The notes beneath the pieces were generated by a model, which worked only from the letters and a program-made list of their open reading frames with translations, had not been told where the DNA came from and made no database searches. A stretch of 11,688 nucleotides of DNA, from NCBI GenBank assembly GCA_905193765.1, contig CAJJPZ010000064.1:1-11688 (forward strand). Reading direction: 5' to 3'. Numbering within the stretch: the first letter of the stretch is position 1; each line of letters starts with the position of its first letter. This document shows positions 6,651 to 11,688 of the stretch, in pieces. The DNA comes from an uncultured Eubacterium sp. GTDB lineage: Bacteria > Bacillota > Clostridia > Peptostreptococcales > Anaerovoracaceae. The translations under genes were made by a program, and so were the position numbers.

Positions 6651-7817
6651 TTACTCCTCCGTTCCGTCTTCCGGGCCGGACGCATTCACAGTGACGTCGA
6701 TGCCGTTCACTTCAACGCCCTCCCCCATCGGGATCAGCAGGTAGCTGCTGCCGTCGATGACCTGGGTCTTTATGCTGTATGTATATTCAGGATCCACGGT
6801 GATCTTCACTCCCGGCGTCACCATTTCCAGCTTCTTCGTCTCTATCAGATTGCCCGGGTTCAGCACTGCCGACTCGCCGAATTCTCTATCACAGGCGTCG
6901 TTGAAGGTGTTTATCTTTTCATCCGGCACTCCGCTTGTCCTGAGCATGTCGTCGACATCCTCAACATACATCTCCGGGAGCTCAGGATCTTTGCTCTCCT
7001 TGTGGAGCAGCACTCTCTCCCTTATTTGCCCATGGACGGTCTTCACCACATCGAGGCTGCAGTCCTCGCCGAGACTTTCCTCCAGGACGTCGCTGAACAG
7101 ATACTTCTGAGTGTCCGGCGACATAGGCGACTTTTCCACATTGAAAATACCGTCGATGAATTCATTGTGTATTTCAGATACCTTCCTGCTGTAGTAAAGT
7201 GCGTTGTATATGTTTGGACTCCTGTCGTCGAAAGCCGGGAACATGAACCCTATGTCAGGCGCTCCCAGCACATGGCCGGAAGACGCGCCCCTGAAGCTCT
7301 TTTCCTCCGAATAATACCGCAGTGAAGCCTTTGCATCCTTCACCGGGCATATGCCACAGATTATATAATCGAACACTTCTGTGGATCCCTCATCCCACTT
7401 CTGATCATCGCTGCCCTTGAAAGGTATGTCGTAAGAATCCGAGGTCATAAGTATCACATAGCTGTCTTCGCCGGAATCGAAGGATTCTATGACACGCTGA
7501 TAAAACATGTTCCTGACATTCTCGTCTCTAAGGTGCGAAAGTCTCAGCGCCTGCAGCAGCCTGTGCTCGTCGCTGTCCTCCACCTGTGCTGTCGAAAACT
7601 CTATATCCAGCAGGTTCCTGCCCAGCGTGCCGGATATGGACTTCTTCAGGAGTTTCAGATAAAGCTCAGCCTCCTCCTGCTCCATTATACCCATGGACAT
7701 ATCCATCTCCGCAACTATCTCCTTCGCCCCGTTGACATAGCAGCCGTAGACGTGGCCTATGTTGCCGTAGTCCGGGTTGAAACGCTTTCTTATCTCTCTT
7801 AATTCTTTCTGATTCAT
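6651..7817 (-). CDS. DUF4317 family protein, function unknown
   Basis: This 388-residue protein is recognisable as DUF4317 from its opening (MNQKELREIRKRFNPDYGNI then GCYVNGAKEIV), SGTLGRNLLDIEF, DYIICGICPVKDAKASLRYY, the GFMFPAFDDRSPNIYNALYYSRK segment, and CSLDVVKTVH. It has no signal peptide or membrane segment, is acidic, and is presumably cytoplasmic. I know no established biochemical role for the family. An in-frame ATG exists at 7826, but AGGGAGA (7827-7833) abuts it and sits 9 bases before the ATG at 7817, so the latter, which also fits the usual family N-terminus, is chosen. It is a single gene, convergent with the regulator and separated from the ABC operon by a terminator, so nothing suggests a role in either system. 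Confidence 0.85.
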   Translation of the reverse strand: MNQKELREIRKRFNPDYGNIGHVYGCYVNGAKEIVAEMDMSMGIMEQEEAELYLKLLKKSISGTLGRNLLDIEFSTAQVEDSDEHRLLQALRLSHLRDENVRNMFYQRVIESFDSGEDSYVILMTSDSYDIPFKGSDDQKWDEGSTEVFDYIICGICPVKDAKASLRYYSEEKSFRGASSGHVLGAPDIGFMFPAFDDRSPNIYNALYYSRKVSEIHNEFIDGIFNVEKSPMSPDTQKYLFSDVLEESLGEDCSLDVVKTVHGQIRERVLLHKESKDPELPEMYVEDVDDMLRTSGVPDEKINTFNDACDREFGESAVLNPGNLIETKKLEMVTPGVKITVDPEYTYSIKTQVIDGSSYLLIPMGEGVEVNGIDVTVNASGPEDGTEE

Positions 7818-7846
7818 GATGATCATTCTCCCTGTCTTTTATATAC

Positions 7847-7864
7847 GACGGCACTGCTGCCGTT
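7847..7864 (-). promoter_or_regulatory. Leader hairpin upstream of the DUF4317 gene
   Basis: A 6 bp perfect stem with a 4-base loop (ACGGCA 7848-7853, TGCCGT 7858-7863) sits about 30 bases before the DUF4317 start, between the candidate promoter at 7905-7913 and the ribosome binding site. A second, weaker stem (CCGC/GCGG, 7881-7893) lies further upstream. Neither is followed by a T tract, so these are leader structures of unknown effect, not terminators. Confidence 0.35.
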
Positions 7865-7904
7865 TCTCTCGTTCTGCATCCCGCCTGCAGCGGAAAACAT
7901 ATAT

Positions 7905-7913
7905 ATTTTATCA
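7905..7913 (-). promoter_or_regulatory. Candidate extended -10 promoter of the DUF4317 gene
   Basis: The minus strand reads TGATAAAAT, an extended -10 (TGn before a near-consensus hexamer), in an A/T-rich patch about 90 bp upstream of the DUF4317 start. No good -35 hexamer is visible at the right distance. It lies directly downstream of the ABC operon terminator. Confidence 0.4.
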
Positions 7914-7935
7914 CAAACACCCAGCGTTTCCCATG

Positions 7936-7970
7936 AAAAAAACTCCCCGCAGTCATCATCTGCGGGGAGT
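7936..7970 (-). terminator. Strong intrinsic terminator of the amino-acid ABC operon
   Basis: A perfect 11 bp GC-rich stem (ACTCCCCGCAG 7942-7952 with CTGCGGGGAGT 7960-7970) with a 7-base loop is followed on the minus strand by seven T residues (7936-7942 as A on the plus strand). It lies 45 bp past the ATPase stop and is the clearest terminator in the window. Confidence 0.92.
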
Positions 7971-8015
7971 CGTTTATATCCGTATCATTTTTTTGTTTTT
8001 TCTGCTGCACAGACT

Positions 8016-8720
8016 TTACATGGACACGCCTACCATGGATGCAAGGAATGATCTGAGACGTTCGTTCTCGGTCTTTTCGAAGATCTCCTCTGGTGTGCCC
8101 TGAGCGATTATCTGGCCGTGATCCATGAATACGACGCGATCAGCCACTTCCCGGGCAAAGCCCATCTCGTGAGTGACCAGTATCATGGTCCTGTGCTGCT
8201 TCGCAAGGTCCTTCATGACATTGAGCACCTCTCCCGTTATTTCAGGATCCAGCGCCGACGTCGGCTCGTCAAAGAGCATGAGATCAGGATCCATAGCCAG
8301 AGCTCTTGCTATAGCCACCCTCTGCTTCTGTCCGCCGGATATCTGAGCAGGATATACGTCCGCCTTGCTTTCCAGGCCTACCATCCTGAGCAGCTCTCTT
8401 GCAGTCTTCTCCGCCTCCTGCCTGTCCTTTTTCAGGACCTTGACAGGTCCGTAAGTGATATTTTTAAGGCAAGTCATATGCGGGAACAGGTTGAAGTGCT
8501 GGAACACCATGGACGTCCTTCCTTTGAGGTCGATCTTGCCGGATGTCGGCGTCGCAAGGCCGTTGATACATCTCAGCAGCGTGCTCTTGCCCGAACCCGA
8601 CGGTCCGATTATCGCTACGATCTCTCCCTTTGATATGGAAAAGTCCACGTCATTCACAGCTGTGAGGTCAGGGTATTTCTTGACTATGTGTTTCATTTCA
8701 AGTATGGTCTTTTTCTCCAT
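8016..8720 (-). CDS. Polar amino-acid ABC transporter ATP-binding protein
   Basis: This 234-residue ATPase powers amino-acid uptake together with the permease and binding protein encoded upstream. It has Walker A GPSGSGKST (39-47), Q-loop VFQHFNLFPH (72-81), the signature SGGQKQR (128-134), Walker B LMLFDEP (147-153), and the switch His in LVTHE (H184). These are all features of the GlnQ/HisP class. The segment between Walker A and the Q-loop is short (SGKIDLKGRTSMVFQ), missing about 15-18 residues usually found there, although the motifs themselves are intact. Two starts overlap the permease stop: GTG at 8723 and ATG at 8720. The ATG (TGATG overlap) has better spacing from the upstream AGGGGGA. 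It is the last gene of the operon. Confidence 0.95.
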   Translation of the reverse strand: MEKKTILEMKHIVKKYPDLTAVNDVDFSISKGEIVAIIGPSGSGKSTLLRCINGLATPTSGKIDLKGRTSMVFQHFNLFPHMTCLKNITYGPVKVLKKDRQEAEKTARELLRMVGLESKADVYPAQISGGQKQRVAIARALAMDPDLMLFDEPTSALDPEITGEVLNVMKDLAKQHRTMILVTHEMGFAREVADRVVFMDHGQIIAQGTPEEIFEKTENERLRSFLASMVGVSM

Positions 8721-9382
8721 CACAGTTCCCCCTTCCCGTCATATCTCTTGAAGTACTTCTCAAGTCTGCGCGCCAGGAGCGACAGGACAAATGTCATCAG
8801 CAGGTATATAACAGCTGCAAAGAAGTACGGCGTCACGTCGGACGTTCTGTTTACCGCACTGTTGGTAGCCTTCATCAGATCTATGATAGGCAGCGTAGAC
8901 GCCAGAGCGGTATCCTTTACCAGCGTGATGGCCTCATTGACTACAGGAGGCAGGATAGCCTTCATAGTCTGGGGCATTATTATATCCATCATAGTCTGTC
9001 TCCTGGAAAGTCCCAGTGAGTGAGCCGCCTCGTACTGACCTATGTCTATGCTGTTGATGCCGCCTCTGTATATTTCTGCAAAATATGCGGCATAGTTCAG
9101 CACAAAGGTCAGCAGTACCGTGACGAAAACGCTCATCCCCGGCATATCCAGTACCAGCGGGAAAAAGTAGTAGAAGAAGAACAGCTGCAGCAGCAGCGGC
9201 GTTCCTCTGAATATCCATACGTATGTCTTGCACAGTATGCTGAGCGGCTTTATCCTGCTGTTGCTTCCCAGTGCTACTGGCAGTCCCAGCGGCAGCGAGA
9301 TAACAAGTGTGAGCACAAAGATCTCGACAGTCACCACTGTACACTCAAGCATGAAAGGCAGGAATCCCATGATTTTATCCAT
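8720..9382 (-). CDS. Polar amino-acid ABC transporter permease
   Basis: This 220-residue inner-membrane permease of the HisM/GlnP family has about five hydrophobic segments and the EAA loop GQYEAAHSLGLSRRQTMMDI at about 115-134, which contacts the ATPase. FRGTPLLLQLFF (58-69) is another family signature. Only one permease gene is present, so it probably works as a homodimer. The start at 9382 has an AAGGA about 12 bases upstream, a rather long spacing, and an alternative ATG at 9370 has no better site. The stop overlaps the ATPase start. It lies 64 bp downstream of the binding-protein gene, with no strong terminator between them. Confidence 0.94.
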   Translation of the reverse strand: MDKIMGFLPFMLECTVVTVEIFVLTLVISLPLGLPVALGSNSRIKPLSILCKTYVWIFRGTPLLLQLFFFYYFFPLVLDMPGMSVFVTVLLTFVLNYAAYFAEIYRGGINSIDIGQYEAAHSLGLSRRQTMMDIIMPQTMKAILPPVVNEAITLVKDTALASTLPIIDLMKATNSAVNRTSDVTPYFFAAVIYLLMTFVLSLLARRLEKYFKRYDGKGEL

Positions 9383-9446
9383 AATTATCTTGTCCTTGCT
9401 ATTTCTGTATTACTGCAGTCTCCGGCCGTCAGCCCGCTGAGTCTGC

Positions 9447-10256
9447 TTAGAGTTCCTCAAATATAACGATGTTCTTACCGAACCATTCCTTACTGATCTT
9501 TTCAGCTTCGCCGCTGTCTATAGTTGCCTTGATAGCGTCGTTCACCTTGTCTCTGAGCTCAGTGTTGTCCTTTGCGAAACCTATTACATAATAGTCGCCG
9601 CCCAGTGAATAAGTGCATTCCTTCATAGCGCCTTCCAGATTGTTGTTAGTGTATTCGCCCAGAACCTGATCGACAGCGATCACGTCCACTCTTCCTGCCT
9701 TCAGGTCGAGGATAGCTGCATCGTAAGTCTTGTATTCGCTGATGTTGTCCTTGAACTTGTCATATGACTCGTTTTTCTTCAGCATTTCCAGAGCTGATGA
9801 ATCAGCCTGGGTTCCGATCTTCAGGTCAGCCAGATCTGTTGATTTCTTCACATCTGTATCTGAATCCTTCATTGCCATCAGAACGATCTTGTTGTTGAGA
9901 TATTTGTTGGAAAGTGCCATGCTCTCCTCTCTCTCAGGAGTGATGGACATGCCGTTCCATACGCAGTCTATAGTGCCTGCCTTGAGCTCCATCTCCTTGG
10001 CATCCCAGTCGATAGGCTTGAATTCAGCCTTCATGCCCAGTTCCTTGGCAACGGCATTGGCCAGGTCGATATCGAATCCCACCAGATTGCCGTCTTCATC
10101 ACGGAATCCCATAGGTGCGAATGTGTCATCAAGACCGATAATGATAGTATCCTTTGAAGCTGTATCCTCGCTGTCGCTGCTTCCGCATCCTGCGAACGCC
10201 AGCATCGTGAATATCATCACAGCAGCCACTGATATCATCAGTAATTTCTTTTTCAT
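9447..10256 (-). CDS. Amino-acid ABC transporter substrate-binding lipoprotein
   Basis: This 269-residue family-3 solute-binding protein has a lipoprotein signal peptide (MKKK, a hydrophobic run, lipobox LAFAGC with the modified Cys at 24), so it is tethered outside the membrane. The core begins IIIGLDDTFAPMGFRDEDG, followed by GFDIDLANAVAKELG (60-74) and WNGMSITPER (100-109), where the Arg typically contacts the ligand carboxylate. This motif set is that of polar amino-acid binders. The exact ligand (for example Gln, Glu, cystine or Arg) cannot be read from the sequence. The start is supported by GAGAGG 8 bases upstream. It is the first gene of the importer operon. Confidence 0.93.
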   Translation of the reverse strand: MKKKLLMISVAAVMIFTMLAFAGCGSSDSEDTASKDTIIIGLDDTFAPMGFRDEDGNLVGFDIDLANAVAKELGMKAEFKPIDWDAKEMELKAGTIDCVWNGMSITPEREESMALSNKYLNNKIVLMAMKDSDTDVKKSTDLADLKIGTQADSSALEMLKKNESYDKFKDNISEYKTYDAAILDLKAGRVDVIAVDQVLGEYTNNNLEGAMKECTYSLGGDYYVIGFAKDNTELRDKVNDAIKATIDSGEAEKISKEWFGKNIVIFEEL

Positions 10257-10336
10257 TTTCTCTTCCTCTCTCTTCTTTTAATTTAACATTCCATTATCGC
10301 TTTATCGTGCTAAAACTTCAAATTGTCACAGATTTA

Positions 10337-10365
10337 ATACTACCACAGTATCCCGCAAAAGTCAA
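10337..10365 (-). promoter_or_regulatory. Promoter of the amino-acid ABC operon
   Basis: On the minus strand, TTGACT (10360-10365) and TAGTAT (10337-10342) are separated by 17 bp, with TGG just before the -10 hexamer. The position, about 80 bp before the binding-protein start, is suitable. The -35 hexamer is embedded in a tandem 8-bp repeat that may be an operator. Confidence 0.6.
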
Positions 10366-10376
10366 CCGGTCAACCG
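10361..10376 (-). repeat. Tandem 8-bp repeat over the ABC operon -35 (candidate operator)
   Basis: GTCAACCG occurs twice in perfect tandem (10361-10368 and 10369-10376), overlapping the -35 hexamer of the candidate promoter. A reverse-oriented copy of the 9-mer GGTTGACCG lies at 10501-10509. Repeats in this position are typical of repressor or activator sites, but no regulator can be named. The rest of the 10257-10583 gap is A/T-rich and shows no gene. Confidence 0.4.
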
Positions 10377-10554
10377 CTGTCTGTCACTTTGTCTAAATGT
10401 CAAGTTTAATTTGAACAAAACATTAAAAAAACATTATATACCCATATCATTGAATCTCAGTATATATTTTACACTCACTTGTAGCAAAACAGTGCAATGA
10501 GGTTGACCGACAGTCAGGATCTTAAGACTGATAACTATTTTTGAACACAACAAA

Positions 10555-10571
10555 ACAGAGGTTATGGTCAT
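10555..10571 (+). repeat. Candidate terminal inverted repeat of the IS30 element (distal end)
   Basis: ACAGAGGTTATGGTCAT, 13 bp beyond the transposase stop, resembles in inverted orientation the sequence flanking the transposase start (11643-11660, reading ACAGGAGGTCACTTCATA on the minus strand). The match is imperfect, with one or two gaps. If correct, the element is about 1.1 kb, normal for the IS30 family. The true outer boundary could lie some bases further left. Confidence 0.4.
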
Positions 10572-10583
10572 GTCTCCTCTATA

Positions 10584-11630
10584 TCATACCGCTATTCCCA
10601 GCTTTTCGCATTCATTCCGGAAGGCTCGTCCCGCTGTCCCTCCTTCAAACATCCTGCGCGGATAATCATTGATCCACTTCTGCAGCTTCCTGACTTCATC
10701 CTTTTTCACGATCTTATCAAAGTCAGCACCTTTCGGATAATGATATCTTATCAATCTGTTCTGGTTCTCATTGGATCCTCTCTCACATGAACAATATGGA
10801 TGACAATAATATACATCTGCTCGTTTGCCTACTCTGTACAGGGCTTTTTCAATTGCTTCTGTATCTGCAAATTCTGATCCATTATCGACTGTAATAGTAT
10901 TGAATATAGTATAGAACGCTGATTTGAATTCTTTTTCAATACGGTTCATGGCTTTTCTGACTTCATCGGCAGAACATGCTTTCAGTACCTGGATGATCTC
11001 ATAACGAGTCTTGCGTTCCGTCAGGACGAGCAAAGCCGTTCCGTTTGACCTCTTGCCTTTGACACAGTCCATCTCCCAGTGACCGAACTGCTCCCGGTCA
11101 GCTACGCTTTCGGGTCGTTTTTCTATAGATGTGCCTTTCGATGGACGTTTGGCTCGTTTTGCTTTCCTCTTCGGCTTCTTCTTTTTTCTGTGCAGATGTT
11201 CCGTGCTGAGATTCAGGAATACATCTTTATCTATATATGAATATATAGTAGTTACTGATTTGATTTCTACTGAGAACTTTCTGCCCTCGTTCCTGATCGC
11301 ATAAAGTACTGCCTGAGGTGAATATTTTTCATTTATTATCTTATCTTCGATATAGTTTGCAAGCTCTATATCGCTCCCTATCTTAAGCCCGGGACCTTTA
11401 TTCTTTTTGTTCTCATCATACTTTTGCTGTGCCATGTCCGAGGAATATCGCACTTCTTCTGTGAGATCACTATTTGTATGTATGTACCTCCCCCGTCTGA
11501 GCTCGTTATATATGGTAGTCCTACAGCAACCAACGACTTCAGCTATTTCCTGCGGTGTATTACCTTTGTTGTATAATTTCTCTATATAAAGTCTGTCGCT
11601 CCATGTAGGATGGCTGAAATGCTTTCCCAT
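10584..11630 (-). CDS. IS30-family transposase
   Basis: This 348-residue DDE transposase has an N-terminal helix-turn-helix (WSDRLYIEKLYNKGNTPQEI then GCCRTTIYNELRRGRY), a basic linker (HRKKKKPKRKAKRAKRPSKG), and an integrase core. Its acidic triad is visible as HWEMD (D188), ITVDNGSEF (D249) and the Glu of RGSNENQNRL (E288). It appears full length and undamaged, so the element may still be active. The frame extends to a TTG at 11663, but the ATG at 11630 has AGGTGA just upstream and gives the standard MGKHFSH-like family start. The codons before it lie in the probable terminal repeat. Confidence 0.93.
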   Translation of the reverse strand: MGKHFSHPTWSDRLYIEKLYNKGNTPQEIAEVVGCCRTTIYNELRRGRYIHTNSDLTEEVRYSSDMAQQKYDENKKNKGPGLKIGSDIELANYIEDKIINEKYSPQAVLYAIRNEGRKFSVEIKSVTTIYSYIDKDVFLNLSTEHLHRKKKKPKRKAKRAKRPSKGTSIEKRPESVADREQFGHWEMDCVKGKRSNGTALLVLTERKTRYEIIQVLKACSADEVRKAMNRIEKEFKSAFYTIFNTITVDNGSEFADTEAIEKALYRVGKRADVYYCHPYCSCERGSNENQNRLIRYHYPKGADFDKIVKKDEVRKLQKWINDYPRRMFEGGTAGRAFRNECEKLGIAV

Positions 11631-11642
11631 ATCTTCACCTGT

Positions 11643-11660
11643 TATGAAGTGACCTCCTGT
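11643..11660 (-). repeat. Candidate terminal inverted repeat of the IS30 element (transposase-start end)
   Basis: On the minus strand this reads ACAGGAGGTCACTTCATA, 12 bp before the chosen transposase ATG. It pairs weakly with 10555-10571 and almost perfectly, in inverted orientation, with 26-43 at the other edge of the window. A TTGACA overlaps its outer edge and could be a -35 element, but no matching -10 is seen. The outer boundary may lie beyond the window. Confidence 0.45.
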
Positions 11661-11688
11661 CAAGCAGTTTTTATGAGATCACCACAAC

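Noticed and set aside
8721..8723. GTG start for the ABC ATPase
   Set aside because: It is only one codon before an ATG with better spacing to AGGGGGA and a standard TGATG overlap.
11631..11663. TTG start extending the transposase by 11 residues
   Set aside because: The extension lies in the candidate terminal repeat, and the ATG at 11630 has a good AGGTGA site and the typical family N-terminus.
1..11688. tRNA or rRNA genes
   Set aside because: No cloverleaf, CCA end or conserved rRNA segment was noticed on either strand by eye. A tRNA scan was not possible.

Overview
The window looks like a chromosomal segment of an obligately anaerobic Firmicute, probably a Clostridia/Eubacteriales gut-type organism. 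The reasons are two oxygen-sensitive enzyme classes (a glycyl radical enzyme and its radical-SAM activase), strong AGGAGG ribosome binding sites, a Gram-positive-style lipoprotein solute-binding protein, and a DUF4317 protein, a family I know mainly from Clostridia. Genus cannot be assigned from the sequence.

Layout from left to right. Positions 1-118 hold no convincing gene but carry an 18-base stretch (26-43) that is almost an inverted copy of the end of the IS30-type element at the far right. Positions 119-488 are non-coding and contain four diverged copies of a 35-36 bp imperfectly palindromic unit. Positions 489-5142 (minus strand) are a compact operon transcribed in the order EutH-family transporter, glycyl radical enzyme (GRE), GRE-activating enzyme. 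The transporter and GRE genes overlap by 14 bp and the activase follows after 33 bp. Divergent from it, at 5454-6599 on the plus strand, is a LuxR-type regulator behind a full-consensus TTGACA/TATAAT promoter. It is the obvious candidate regulator of the operon. A convergent minus-strand DUF4317 gene (6651-7817) follows.

Next is a minus-strand polar amino-acid ABC importer operon: substrate-binding lipoprotein (9447-10256), permease (8720-9382), ATPase (8016-8720). It starts from a recognisable promoter near 10340-10365 and ends at a strong intrinsic terminator (7936-7970). At the right edge is an IS30-family transposase gene (10584-11630), with candidate terminal repeats on either side of it.

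How the parts fit: the transporter imports a small substrate, probably an amino alcohol or similar amine judging from the EutH family. The radical-SAM activase installs the glycyl radical on the GRE, and the GRE performs an anaerobic lyase or dehydratase-type reaction on the substrate. The GRE has the Cys/Glu dyad and the downstream Asp of the glycerol-dehydratase/choline-lyase branch, but by my alignment it lacks two His residues used by glycerol dehydratase. Its substrate is therefore not one I can name. The set EutH-type permease + GRE + activase + LuxR regulator, with no B12-dependent eut genes and no microcompartment genes in view, is the most interesting system here. One testable idea is a B12-independent amino-alcohol lyase.
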